From assembly GCF_000247695.1 (NCBI RefSeq), contig NW_004624800.1, positions 9,614,327-9,678,326 on the forward strand: 64,000 bases of DNA. Direction: 5' to 3'. This document shows, piece after piece, positions 1 through 11,527 of this stretch. Position numbers and translations under genes: made by a program. Below the pieces are notes generated by a model. That model had not been told where the DNA came from. It made no database searches and saw only the letters and a program-made list of their open reading frames with translations. This stretch comes from Heterocephalus glaber. Taxonomy: Eukaryota > Chordata > Mammalia > Rodentia > Bathyergidae. Within the stretch, counting starts at the first letter, position 1, and the number at the start of each line of letters is the position of its first letter.

Positions 1-152
1 GCCCAGAGCAGCACTGATCAGACCCAAAGCTCAGCTTCTTCTCAGTCTCATTTTTCTACCTTTCCTGTAATTCGCCGTGTACTGCCGTGGCTCGCAGGAG
101 ACTAGGACTCACTGCCGAGGTTCTGGTAATGTCCCCTTCCCCGTCCCCTACA
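1..152 (+). mobile_element. ERV LTR, 3' portion (cut by window edge)
   Basis: This stretch is about nine-tenths identical by eye to the last ~155 bases of the LTR near 13.7 kb, in the same orientation, including the shared stretch GTACTGCCGTGGCTCGCAGG. It ends in CCCCTACA, a usual CA-type LTR terminus. The 5' part of the LTR lies outside the window. It is described only as a fossil LTR; no retroviral coding sequence is visible next to it. Confidence 0.6.
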
Positions 153-640
153 TTTTCTCATTTCAACTGGGCAGGGTGGGGGGTGCTGTTGGTGCCCACA
201 TGGCTCACCTCCTCTGAGCTGGGAGAGGTGGGCCAGGTACCAGGAGCGGCGGTAGGGATGTTGGCCTGAAAGCCCCTTCCTCTGGGCGAGGAGCGGCAAG
301 AAGGTGGGCGGCTCAGAAGCCCCTTCCTCTGGACCATGATCAGTGGGATGGCAGCTCAGAAGCCCCTACCTCTGGGCAGAAATTCTTTAAATGCTGAGAT
401 CTTTATTAGCTCCAGTACAGTGGTCTGGTGGTCTGGGTGTCCTCTGCGTGTTTGTAGTTTTGGAACCAGGTAGCTGTACAGAGAAGAAGCCAAAGGAGCA
501 CGGGGTGGGGGCTCCAGTGGATTGCTCCCGGGGTGTGGGCTGAGTCGGTGTTTTCAGCATGACTGGTGACCTCTGTACAGCCTCCGCTGACCTGCCTGTC
601 TGCAGTGGGCTGATTTGGTGTTTTCAGCATGCCTCACGTT
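153..640 (-). repeat. GC-rich repeat-bearing block, possibly a second LTR in antisense
   Basis: This GC-rich block abuts the LTR end. It carries three copies of a CAGAAGCCCCTTCCTCTGG-like unit (about 270-286, 311-332 and 351-376) and two copies of a GGGCTGA..TCGGTGTTTTCAGCATG-like unit 70 bases apart (537-561 and 607-631). Read on the minus strand it contains AATAAAG near 395-405, with the paired repeats upstream and the triple repeats downstream, like the U3-R-U5 order of an LTR. It could instead be leader sequence of the + strand element. The family was not recognised. Confidence 0.3.
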
Positions 641-2559
641 TTTTCAATTTCTGTATAGATGAAATTCACAGGCCATAAATCAAGAGGAAAATATATAATG
701 TATATAATTAATAAAGGAAAATGCTAAAAATATGTAAAAAAAACTTCTATATGTTATAATATTTAATTTTTAAAATTAAGTAAATAAAGGAAGAAGAAAA
801 TAAAATTAAGATAAACTGTTCTTGTAGCATGCCTTCAATAGAGTCCCTAGACAGCAGGCAGTTGTTAACCCCAAAAAGAATATTGTTTGTCTTATACTGT
901 TTGGGGAGGCTATAACACAATATACAGTACTAGGTGGAATATAGAGAAGATAAATTGGCTTGCAAATGTTGAAAAATTTTTAGCTTGTTACTGAGTCATA
1001 TTTGAAGACTATTTGTAAGTGAATAACCCTCTCTCCTGGCACTTAGAAATCGCTAAAAAGAAGAAATAAGTCTGAATATCTTTACTGCAGGATCTTTTCT
1101 TAAAAAGACACATATCTTACTGTTTTTAAATGATCTTACTGCATCATAAACCCATGGATACAACTATAGTTAAATAAGGACTTTTGACTTCTTCATAATT
1201 CTGTTTTTCAAATTATGTATAGCCATTCATTTCACATGTCAACAAAAACATCTAGAATGCTAAATTCACGGTAATGGTTTATTTAAGGCAATTTTGTTAC
1301 TTCTTTCTCTAAGTCCAAATCAAAATTGCAAAATACATGGTGCTGCTTGAATAAATGCACCACATTGAATTCTCCATTTTGTACCAATAAGCATGCTTTC
1401 CACAAAGTTCGTAGAAGTCCTTACTGACAATATATGTTGATTATGGACAGGTAAACGGGTACAGTGTTTGTGTGGATGTGAAGTCAAAGGAGCTTTTATG
1501 ACTTTTCTTTACATTTTCTAAAAGCTCCTTGGAAGTTTATTTCAAATATTTGTAATCCCCTCTAACTGCTTGAGCATTGGTTCAGAGATAGTTCCCTTCT
1601 CTTCAAACTGCTCCAACATTGATTTTGACATAAAAGGTTCCCTATGGGATTTGGAGGTTTTACAGTGACTCAGTGTGAAGCAATAAACCTGAACTTTCAG
1701 GAATTTGTTTTATAACCTTGAGGTGTCTTAGACATACATGCTTGTAACATTGGTTGATAGACCTTGTTGACATTGAGGCACTCAATTTGTTTTATCATTT
1801 TTTCTTTAGGAGAACAAGCACACTGGCCCCAAGAAACAAGTTTCTTTGACTTAGCTGGATCTTATCGTACCTTACATCTAAAATCAGCACATAAACAAAT
1901 GCTTTTTAATCAGCTGTGCCCTGAATTGGACAAAACCACTTGATTTCAATTGCTTTCACAGTTTAAACACACTGAGAAGATAATTATTTAAACAACTCTC
2001 ACTAATACAATTAGCATTACATCTATGAAATTGCACATCTACTCTTGGTGACAATCCCTCTGCATTTCCTCTGCAGCTCAAAGACAGAGATGAGAGGAAT
2101 ATTTGCTACATAAAACAATATCCCTGATAATAAGCATAAATTTGAAAGTGACTAAGTTTAAATACAACACTAATCAAGAAACAATTCTTGATAATTTCAG
2201 AAAAGACTAACTTGAGCTGCGAACAGTTTCTTTAAAGAACTCAAATTATACATAGTTCTCTACTGAGTAGAAATGATCATTATTAAGTAAGATGATTATA
2301 ATTACAGACCAAAAAATGATTACGAAAATACACTTTACACATGAGAATAGAAGCATATAAATTTAAAATGCATGGCACATGCAAGGGGAATCACATATTG
2401 TGGAAGCTGTCAGTTTAACTGAGATTTGGTTAATTAATGTGGAAAGAAAATTAGAGAGGCTAAACAAGACAAATTATAAACTATGCACATATTGTTGTAG
2501 GGTCTGAATTTTGCTTTTAGGGAATAAAATCATTGCAGATTTTAAATAATGGAATGATA
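641..2559. other. AT-rich DNA, no recognisable feature
   Basis: No long open frame, family-level repeat or RNA gene could be identified on either strand. Confidence 0.5.
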
Positions 2560-3235
2560 AATTTTTTACATCAGATTTATTGAAAATTTATTTACAACAA
2601 AATCCACTATTTTTAGCTTACAATTTTATGAGTTTTGCAAATGGATAGAGTCAGATCCATCTGCACAATAAAAATGTAACACAGTCCCATCACCCGAGCA
2701 CTCCTTTGTGCCATTTTAACCCAAATGCCCCATATCTACTTCCTAATACCCCTGGACCAATTGATAAAATATCTAACCAAGTGCTATAGTTTTGTATTCA
2801 TACCAGTAACATATGAGAGTTTCAGCTCCCTTTTATTGCTGATACCTTGATAATTATTTTTAATTTAGCTATTCCAGTAAGTAGGTAGAGGCATTTTGCT
2901 TTGATTTTAATTTGCATTCCCTAAAGTCTGATGATGCTAAGCATCTATGTTTCTGTAACTTTCCTTCCATATACATTTGATTTGTTACTAATATTATTAA
3001 TATAGATGCTACTATTTGCCATCTAATCAACTTTTGATGAAATATCTCCTCCCGTCTTTTACATATTTAATGATCATTCTTTTTGTGTTAAGCATTTCTA
3101 GAGTATCATATAAATTCTAGGTACAAGTCCTTTATTCATGTTTGTGCTTACCCAATTATTTCTCCCATTGGGTGATGTATTTTTCTGATTAGATGTGTTT
3201 GAAAGATCAGTTTGCCTTCAATTTTTAGAATCAAC
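2560..3235 (-). mobile_element. Old L1 3' end
   Basis: The antisense reads like the 3' UTR and ORF2 tail of an old mammalian L1: a T-rich start, a CCCATCACCC-type 3' UTR segment, the TTAATTTGCATTCCCT stretch, then the reversed ORF2 C-terminal region. It is diverged and 5'-truncated, with no open frame. Edges are approximate. Confidence 0.5.
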
Positions 3236-4139
3236 CAGAATGGATGAAATTAGAATAAGGAACATTAAATAGTCACTTTTAGTTAGAGAAACTGGAAAGA
3301 ATACAATGACAGAAAAGAAGGGGAATCAGCAGGTGTTGTTTGTTAATTTGGATTTTGGAGATATAGAAAAAGGAAATAAAATTATGTACTAGGATTACTC
3401 CTAGAGCAAAAAGAAAGGTTATTAATCAAATAAGATTTTATTTGGAGAGTAAATAAGACATTTTTTACAATTGTTCAATTTTCATTTTCAAAGTGCTATA
3501 TGAGCACCTGTTTAATAGTGTCTAAATTCATTTTTGCCATGATGTCTCATACGGTCAGGTTTTGACATGCATCAAGGTTATTGTCATCTTGCAGGGTGAA
3601 AAGCTGCACTCATTAAAATAACAGCTTTTTGATAACTAGCCCTATTAGAACATCTCACCTTGGTGAGCTAATAACTAGATAAGTATTTGAGTACTAAAGT
3701 ACAATAAGAACATTGTGAGTTGAACGTAGGGATCTATGATGAATACAAATATATGTTTCCATATTTGTGTGTCTTGACCTATATTCTGGTAGCTATCTAA
3801 GGCCTAAATAATTCTGTATTCATATTCTTTCTTCAAATCAAACTAAAATTACATACCTCTTTTTCTTTCTTGGTAATATCATTGGATCCATACAGTCTTC
3901 AAAACTGCTGCCATATTGCAAGCCCTAAGGTTTACACTGGCTGATATTAAATATGTTATACCCACCTAAGTTTGGTTTCTGAATATTTTAATGATCTTAC
4001 CAAAAATGTAGCCTTTAGCTATAGAATTATGTACATCATTTTATGGGAAGAAATAGGATGTAGATAATTATACATTTAAAAAATTGTTTCATGTGTTCAT
4101 TAGCATGTTTCTGTTTTATCAGAAGGAATGAGTTAGTGA
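3236..4139. other. AT-rich DNA, no recognisable feature
   Basis: Nothing could be assigned on either strand. Confidence 0.45.
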
Positions 4140-4440
4140 GCTTTTCACTGCAAGACCAAAATATCTGACCTACATAACTTTAAGGTGTAAAGGTTTATGT
4201 TGGCTCATGATTCTAAAAGTTGCAGTCCATGGTTAGCTGACTACTAGACAGAAAGAGAATAGTGGAAGGGCATGGGAGAAGAAATAGTCTCAATTTGTGG
4301 CAGCCAAGAAGGTTGGAAAGTCAGAGAAAGAGGAAAGGACCAGGAACAAAATACAGCCCTGCAAATCAAGCAGCCAATGATTCTCCCACTCCAATCAGAA
4401 GACTCCACCTCCTAAAAACACAATCAGCAGAATGAACCCA
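4140..4440 (-). mobile_element. MaLR/MST-like LTR fragment
   Basis: The block shows the reversed MaLR LTR pattern: AAAGGTTTATGTTGGCTCAT near the start, then a purine-rich centre, then ACTCCACCTCCTAAAAACAC. The same pattern recurs at about 6.15, 16.3 and 27.2 kb. It is diverged and probably partial. Confidence 0.45.
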
Positions 4441-4814
4441 TTGGTGACTTTAGCTGTCCCATGGCCCAATCACCTTCCAAATGTAGTGTTATTCTTTTTT
4501 CTAAGAGGATCTAATAATCCAGGGAATAAGAATTATGCTCTCCCATTCATGGACTATTTGTATTTTAAAGGGTTGTTGAGATCTATTTTTAATCTTTTTT
4601 ATACATCATATTATCAGTGCATTTTCTTACTTGATAGGCACAAATTTGTGAGCACTGTAAATTAATGTTATCCAAACTGTTTGAATTCACAAAATGTTCT
4701 TTGACATCACAATAAAGCCTATTTTGTTTCAAGAAAATCAGGTGTTTGTAAAATTTTTCCTAAATTCTAATATCCCTAGTTAAGTCCGTGACACATTTGT
4801 TTAAAATATACACT

Positions 4815-4963
4815 GTGCCTGGGTATGGTGGCTCACACTTGTAATCCTAGCACTTGGGAGACTGAGGCAGAAGGAACTGTTCAAGTTCAAGGCCAGCTGG
4901 AGCTTCATAATGAGTTCAAAACCAGCCTGAGTTAATGAGACCCTGTCTGAAAAAAAAAGCAAG
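4815..4963 (+). mobile_element. B1-type SINE (7SL-derived)
   Basis: It begins GCCTGGGTATGGTGGCTCAC and contains TAATCCTAGCACTTGGGAG and a GAGACCCTGTCTG end followed by an A-run. This is the layout of a rodent B1 monomer in sense orientation, and one of the main reasons for calling the window rodent. Confidence 0.85.
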
Positions 4964-5418
4964 AAATATACTCTACTTTTTAAGAAGACATGCCAAAATC
5001 AAAACATCTAAAAAAATTAAAAGGAGTTTAAAATAAACATAATAAATGGCACCAGTCAAGAAATATGAAGACCCTTGGAGAACTTTATTTTTTATGTGAA
5101 ATTCAGTATTTGTAGAATAATACATACACTGAAATATTGTAAATGCATTTAACATTAAAGGAAAGAAGAAGCACATAAATATTCTACTGAATTATCCTAC
5201 TTTTTAACTGAATGTATTTGATAAATGATTTCTGTTAAAACTGTAAAATTGTGTTTATTTAGCTTTCCAGTCAAAATTAATGCAGTTCTCAAGCATACAG
5301 TATCAGTAAAACTTAGGGAAATCAAACAAACTCCAGTCTGCTTCATAAATTAGACCCAATATGGAGAAGTATTGGAAACTGTACCTGGTTCTTAGAAGAT
5401 TCATGGTAGTAATACAAA

Positions 5419-5441
5419 ACACACACACACACACACACACA
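5419..5441. repeat. (AC)n microsatellite
   Basis: A perfect dinucleotide run is visible directly. The flanks from about 4964 to 6124 hold nothing else recognisable. Confidence 0.95.
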
Positions 5442-6124
5442 AAAGGAGGTGTCATAGAGTCCAGTTTGATTTTCATAAACTAGGTTGTCTTGTTAGGAAA
5501 AGGATAACTGAAAATGAAAAACTACTCTACCTTTCTTCTAGCAAAACTAAGCATTACATAGAAATTGTAAGGATGAATATGAGTATAATGGTACATTATG
5601 CTCAATTGTAAGCCTCATTTTATAGGAAGAAAATGAAAGTCAACTTGTATTGGCATGGTATCAAAGTTGTACCCTGGAATTATCTTTAATCACTTTACAA
5701 ACTCTTTTGGCATGACCTACTCTGATAGTTTTGAGAGACTATCTGATAATTTTTCATTATTTTGATAATCATTTTAGTTTGTAATCATATAAAGTTTTTA
5801 TGTTAAGTATTGTAGGATGTTCTGTGCTTGGGATGAGTGCCAGGCTTATTCTTTGGCCTGATTTATCTGATTTATCACAAAACTCCTGTGCTATGTCTAG
5901 TCCAGAGAAGATGCTACATAACCATGGATGACTGAGCAGAGCTTATGTTTGATTGAGGAATTTTAAATATAAATTTCCTGCTTTTCCTTCATAACACATC
6001 ATGGTAATGTTATTCATTATCTTAGTATAACATAGCAAATTTTGTAGCATTTACTTTTTATCAAAATATACAATTCAGTTATCATACATTGAAAGCATCT
6101 ATAACTATTATCTTATCACTTTCT

Positions 6125-6475
6125 TTGTTGATAAGACACAATAGATGACGCCTATGACTTAAGGGGGGAGAGGTTTATTTTGGCTGATGTTTGCCCTCTG
6201 GTTGGCAAGCTCTGTAGCCAAAATGGCATGGTGGATGTGCCCATATGGAGGAACGCTGCTCATATCATGGTGACCAAAGAGAAGGGAGGGAAGGGAGTTG
6301 CTGGGAAGGGAGATGTATCTTCCAGGTCATGACCCCAGTGACTAGCTTCTAACCAGTCCATACCTCCTAATAGCACATTTAGCTACGGAGTCCCCATAAC
6401 AGAATCATCTTCTAAAACACCTACCTCTGGTCCCAAGAGTATTTTGGATCACTTTAGATCAAAACCATAATAATT
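6125..6475 (-). mobile_element. MaLR/MST-like LTR
   Basis: It starts with GATAAGACACAATAGATGA and then GAGGTTTATTTTGGCTGATG, followed by a GGCAAGCTCTG and CATGGTG centre, ACCTCCTAATAGCACAT, and a GATCAAAACCATAATA end. That is the antisense order of MST/THE1-like MaLR LTRs. Similar copies lie at 4.1, 16.3 and 27.2 kb. It is better preserved than the 4.1 kb copy. Confidence 0.5.
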
Positions 6476-7020
6476 AGTATGTATAGTAAGAATATAGCCC
6501 CATTTTACATCTTTTATGTATTTATCTACATACTCATGTTTATACTTATAACACATACATAGCTATGAGTGTTAAAGTCATGTTTTCTTATTTTAATTAA
6601 ACTGTCTAAAGTTTTGCAAGATTATAATGGTGTCTGACAAATTTAATAAGTGAAAATAAGAATTAATGTAAACTAAATATTATTTTAAATTCATCCCTGG
6701 CATTGATTCCTACTACAAAGGCTAAAACAATTAACAGAGAAAGATAAGGAAAATAAATTTATGAAGAATGAAGGTAACTTTAGTATAAGCAATAAATATT
6801 TTAACAATGTTTAACATATTATGCCAATAGTAGATCAACAACCAAAATTCAGAATTTGTAGAGCTTAATTTGCACCAATTGATTAATTTGTGCTGTTTTT
6901 ATTGATTACTTTATTTGAGAAAGAAATGTATGAGAGAGGTCCAGGGAAAAGTTTAGGTTATAGAAAAACTGTAGAAAATAAAAGACATGGGCTCCTATAA
7001 TAGCAGAATACAGATCTTCC
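6476..7020. other. AT-rich DNA, no recognisable feature
   Basis: Nothing could be assigned on either strand. Confidence 0.45.
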
Positions 7021-7072
7021 ATTATCTTATCATTCACACACACACATATGTGTGTGTGAATGATAAGATAAT
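7021..7072. repeat. Near-perfect palindrome with (CA)n/(TG)n core
   Basis: ATTATCTTATCATTC (7021-7035) is the exact reverse complement of GAATGATAAGATAAT (7058-7072). Between them (CA)n turns into (TG)n through CATATG. The only imperfection is one extra CA unit on the left. An (AT)n run follows to about 7101. Confidence 0.95.
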
Positions 7073-7101
7073 ATATATGTGGAATATATATATATATATA
7101 T
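7073..7101. repeat. (AT)n-rich microsatellite
   Basis: An alternating AT run, broken once by GTGGA, lies directly against the palindrome. Confidence 0.9.
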
Positions 7102-7369
7102 ATTGCACAAAAATGTATATACCCTTTAGCAGCTCACCATACTAAGAAATGAATGTCTGGAAGCTAATGGCCACCACTTTGAGCACCTCTTGTAATTGTA
7201 GAGGCCAAAGGTAACATGTATTAACATGTATTAATCTCATGAATGTCTTGATAAATTTTGCATTAAGATATTTATACATTTTGTTCTTTTTTTGATGTAT
7301 ACATTTTTTGGTGGATTCTCTTTCTTTCCATATATCTATATCATCTATGTTTATATCTATATATCTCTA

Positions 7370-7505
7370 AGGGATATGAGGAAGAGGAAGAAGGGGAGGG
7401 AAGTGTACAAAAACAAAATAATTAAGATATATCATGTACACGGACCAATTCCCCAGGATGAATGTATCCATCATGTGCCAAGAAAAAATAAAATGTATTT
7501 ATGAT
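7370..7505 (+). mobile_element. L1 3' UTR remnant
   Basis: The purine-rich AGGAAGAAGGGGAGGG tract, then ATCATGTACACGGACCAATT, ATGAATGTATCCATCATG and a CCAAGAAAAAATAAAATG tail match in order the 3' end of the L1s seen here at 11.0, 27.6 and 37.6 kb. It is a short 5'-truncated copy. The (AT)-rich sequence just upstream (7292-7369) may belong to it. Confidence 0.55.
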
Positions 7506-7735
7506 TTGTTACTTAAAAGAATATAAAGCTTTCTTCGCAGATATCTGTCTCCTAGACTAGCAAATAAGCTAGATGATTCACAGTCTTCAAAAGCTACCTG
7601 CACACTCTTCATGACAGTTAAGCTGTTGGCTTTAGAGCTGATTTAGGCATCAGGAAAGCACACTTCCAAGTGTGTCTGGGTGCATCAGGGAAGTATAATT
7701 TTAGGTACTCTAGTTGGCCCTTAACCCCCTCCTCT

Positions 7736-7950
7736 TTAGTATTCAGTCCACTTCACCCTGGTTCCCAGCCACCATGAAGGGAGCAGCTTTGTTCTTCCAC
7801 CCTTCCCTCATGATGTTTCTGCCTTGGAGCCAGCCAACTATGGACTGAACACTCCAAAACCATGAGCTGAATACACCTCTCTTTTTTTAAGTTGTTAGTG
7901 TCAGATATTTAGGAGCACCAACAAGAATATTGACTAATAAATTCTAGCAT
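7736..7950 (+). mobile_element. MaLR-like LTR, 3' part
   Basis: TTGGAGCCAGCCAACTATGG, CCAAAACCATGAGCTGAATA, CACCTCTCTTTTTTTAAGTT and a terminal AATATTGACTAATA follow the order of the better copy at 20.3-20.8 kb (CAACCATAGCCTGAAACC, CATAAGCCAAAAATAAAC, GCAACAAAATGCTGACTAGG). It is the R-U5 end of a diverged MaLR-type LTR. Confidence 0.4.
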
Positions 7951-8648
7951 TGACCAAAGCAGGCTTTGTAGAGGAAAAGACAGTACTTCCATGATAGATG
8001 GCTTCAAACCTTCTATCTGCTCTTTTATAATTGCATAAATCAGTGTAGTTTAATGAATTTTTCTAAACTATAGCTTCCTAAGGTTTTAACTAAGAATGAG
8101 AATATACTACATTAATATTGTAGCTGAGTCATTAGTTTTTGTAAATTTAGTTAATCTTTTTTGAGCTTGACTTAAATTTTGAAGAGTGTATTTTACATTT
8201 AAAAATATATATTATTCTCTTTTTTCTTACAAAGTCATAGGATAGATTTTTTGAAAAAACTACTTTTTATAAAAATTGACAAATTCTTTCTAAATAGAAA
8301 GTTCCCAGTTACAACATCCGGCTTTGTTTATATTTCTTTAAGCTAAGTAAGAGGACTCAACCACTTGGAGTGCTGGGAGCCTAGTCAGCATGATTGCAGG
8401 AGGCAAAGCAGAGAGAGGAACTCAAGGTGCGAGCAAGAAATGAGACATGGCAAATGTTATCAATCACCAAGAAAGCAATTCGGAAAAAAAGTTCAAACCT
8501 AGAAAGAGACGACGATTCTAGCAAAATGGTGACATGAATAAATGTGGCAAAACTGGGATTCTACATTATTTTGAATACTATATTGAGATACTTCAGACTA
8601 TGAGTAAGTCAGTGTAATTAAACCTTTTATTGTATATAAAAATATTTC
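7951..8648. other. AT-rich DNA, no recognisable feature
   Basis: Nothing could be assigned on either strand. Confidence 0.4.
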
Positions 8649-8767
8649 GGAAGAGGAATGTAACTGTGTGGCAGAATGCATGCCTGGGTTTTTTGTGAAG
8701 CCCTGGCTTCCAATCTCCAGTACCACCCTAACTACTCCAAGCGCAAATACAAACAAACAAACAAACA
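8649..8767 (+). mobile_element. tRNA-derived (ID-like) SINE
   Basis: GGAATGTAACTGTGTGGCAG (a degraded A box), AAGCCCTGGCTTCCAATCTC (a degraded B box) and CCAGTACCACC are followed by a (CAAA)n tail. This is an old member of the tRNA-Ala-like SINE group. The mutated boxes argue it is not an active Pol III gene. Confidence 0.65.
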
Positions 8768-10345
8768 TCCTGTAAAATCACAATACAGACAAAAGGACTG
8801 AATGCTGCCTTCATTTTTTCTTTTTCTAGCTTATCTATTTATTTGCATTTCATGTGTCATTGTAACCTAACACCCCTTCAGCAGCAAAATAGCTATTATC
8901 TAATGACTTAAAAATCTCTAGTTACTATATGTCATTAAGGAGAAAACTGAAAAAAAAACACAAAACAACAACAACAAAACCCCCCAAAACAGATTTAGGA
9001 AATCTACTTAAAATATGTGGGATAACATAAAATGATCATATTGCCAATCAAATAAAAGGTAATTCCTGTGGTTTGGACCTTAACAAGTAGGTAAATATGG
9101 ATTTTAAATTTCATTACAGGTTTCTTTTTCACATTTAACCCTTGAATTAGTTGAACTTAAAAGAACAATGAAACTTATTTCAATATTTCTTCTACTTTAT
9201 GCATGGAAAGTGATGAATCAATATTTCTTGAAAAGAAAAAGTGCTTATTCTGGAAAGAATTGGTAAAATAATAAATAGTATAATCATCTGTAAATTCTAT
9301 TTTCCTGCTCTGTAACCAGGAGAAATATTTCATTTTCATATTTCATGTAATTACAAATGGATACTGGCACCTTTTGGACCATGGCTTCATCATTGTTTGG
9401 TTCCGACCCTCAGTTAATCAAATAGAAGTGGAAACCATGGTATTGCATTGAAGTTTAACATAACTGAATCAAATAGGCAAGATATCATACTATTTCCCCC
9501 AGACCAAGAACCAAAAATGAATTCCTTTCTCCTAACCCTCACAGTTCCAGTTGCTCCAAGGTTATTAACATGAGAGTGATTTATACTGAGATGGGCTTAT
9601 TTATGCTTAATCTCTAGTCCTTCAGAGTAGCTGCAAATTACAATTAACTCAAGTGTTTTAATTTTCTGAGATAAATTTCACCCACCCTCATATTAGTAAT
9701 ACCCAACCCAACACTCTTTTTGATTTTTAACCAGTATTTTGTCACATAGCAGAGCATTGACCTCAGCTTTTGGGTTTTTCTCATTCCTACACCAGAGCAT
9801 TCATTGGCAACACAGTGAAAGATGTTTTAAAATTTAAGGAAGAATAAAGATTTTATAACAGACAATAACTGAAAGAGTTTTCCAGAAGATTTGAGCTGAA
9901 AGAAATTTTAAGGAAGATGTTCAGGCAGATATACTATATTACTTGAGAGAAGCCAGGATTTACACAAAATATGGAAGTGGAATAAAGATGAGTATAAAAC
10001 TGAATTCCTTCATTTTAATTACTCTGAATTCAAGAAAAGTTTTTAAAGAAAAAGAGTAGCAATATGAGTTTCCAGTATAGATAAAACTAAAATGAATGGT
10101 AAAAATAATTTATAAATGATAGAAGGCATTCAGAGTATATATTTTTAAGATACTGTAATAAATGAAGTATTATTTATTTGAAGGTAGATTCTTATTATTT
10201 GAAAATGTACATTATAAGGTCTAGAATAATTTTAGCATAATTAATGAAGTACATATTATAGATAATGTGTCATAAATCTCATTAACCAAGAATAAATAAA
10301 TATATGAAGAGGGTAAAATGAGATAAATATTAAAAAGGAATACAT
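8768..10345. other. AT-rich DNA, no recognisable feature
   Basis: Short A-rich tracts occur near 8950-8990. Nothing else could be assigned on either strand. Confidence 0.45.
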
Positions 10346-11500
10346 AGAAAATAAGAAACAACCACCAAAGAGGTATTTTTATCTAAGAATCGAAAATAAC
10401 ATTAAAGAAAAATAATCCATTAACCACTTAAAGGATAAACTTTCAAATGGGATGAAAAAGCAAGATCCAACAATAGAAGACCCACAAAAATTAAAAGCAT
10501 CATACCACCATTGTACATGCACACCCATGTTTATAGTGGTGGAGTTTGTAATAGCTAAATCTTGGAAATAATCCAAATGCCTGTCTACTGGTAGCTGGAT
10601 AAAGAAGATGTGCTTTTTAAAAAATATAAAATAGAGTACTACTCAGCCATAAAGAATGAGAAATTAGAGGCATTTATAGCTAAATGGTGCTCATTGAGGC
10701 CATACTCTTAAGTGAAATAAATAGGACACACATGTGTAAATACAGAATTGTCTCTCTGATGTGAGAAAGTGAAAGTGTAAATGAGGACCAAAATGTATAA
10801 TAGAAAAGGTGAAATAGGAAAAAAAAGTTCAAAGGGGAAGGGGAATTGGAGGTTTGGGGGAAAGGAAAGAAAAATATGAGAAAAGAAGAAAAAAATGGAA
10901 ACAAAGCTTTTGTAAATAAGGAGGGGTGGAGCGGGTGGAAGGGAGAGAAGGGAAATGGGAAAAAACAAGAACCAAGATACATCATGTAGAGGTACAAATT
11001 CCCAATGATGAATGTGATCATAATGTACATATAAAATGTGCCAATAAAATTTTTTTAAAAAGAAAATAAGAAACAACCACCAACACAGTATTGTTTTCCA
11101 ACCACCAACAATAACATTAAATATAAATAATACAATAACTACTTAAAGGACAGATTTTCAAATGGGGTTAAAAAGCAAGACCCAACAATAGCATACCCTC
11201 AAGAATTCTTCTTTAAAAATTAATGCATAAATTGATTAAAAGAATACTAATAGAAAAATCATAATTTGAAAGTATCAATTTCAGAAAAATAACCAAAATT
11301 CTCATTAATTAATTAATTAATTTCTGATTAAATAGACTTTAGAGCAAGATGTTGAACATTACCACATAGGGATATTATACAATTATAAAGATATCATCTC
11401 TAAATAATAAAACCAAAACCAAAAATGGCAATCATCAAGCTTGAAAATACAGAGAACAAAGTCTGATAGAACTGAAAAGAGAAATAAAACATCCCACCTA
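10346..11500 (+). mobile_element. L1 composite: 3' end between two copies of an endonuclease-region segment
   Basis: About 10477-11055 is an L1 ORF2 tail plus 3' UTR: GAGTACTACTCAGCCATAAA, the purine-rich 3' UTR tract, then a CCAATAAAATTTTTTT end. It is flanked by two similar ~130-base segments (10346-10476 and 11061-11190). They begin with a perfect 23-base match and end with a shared AAAAAGCAAGA..CAACAATAG, which resembles the L1 ORF2 endonuclease region (a QDP-type motif). Older L1 ORF2 sequence continues to about 11500. No intact frame remains. Confidence 0.55.
11304..11323. repeat. (ATTA)n microsatellite
   Basis: A short perfect tetranucleotide run lies inside the old L1 stretch. Confidence 0.9.
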
Positions 11501-11509
11501 TAATGAGAT

Positions 11510-11527
11510 TTCTCTCTCTCTCTCTCT
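11510..11527. repeat. (TC)n microsatellite
   Basis: A short perfect dinucleotide run is visible directly. Confidence 0.9.

Noticed and set aside
10680..11076. Two overlapping minus-strand frames of 116 and 122 codons rich in Phe, Ser and Pro
   Set aside because: They are translations of the antisense of the purine-rich L1 3' UTR; the same composition recurs at the other L1 3' ends.
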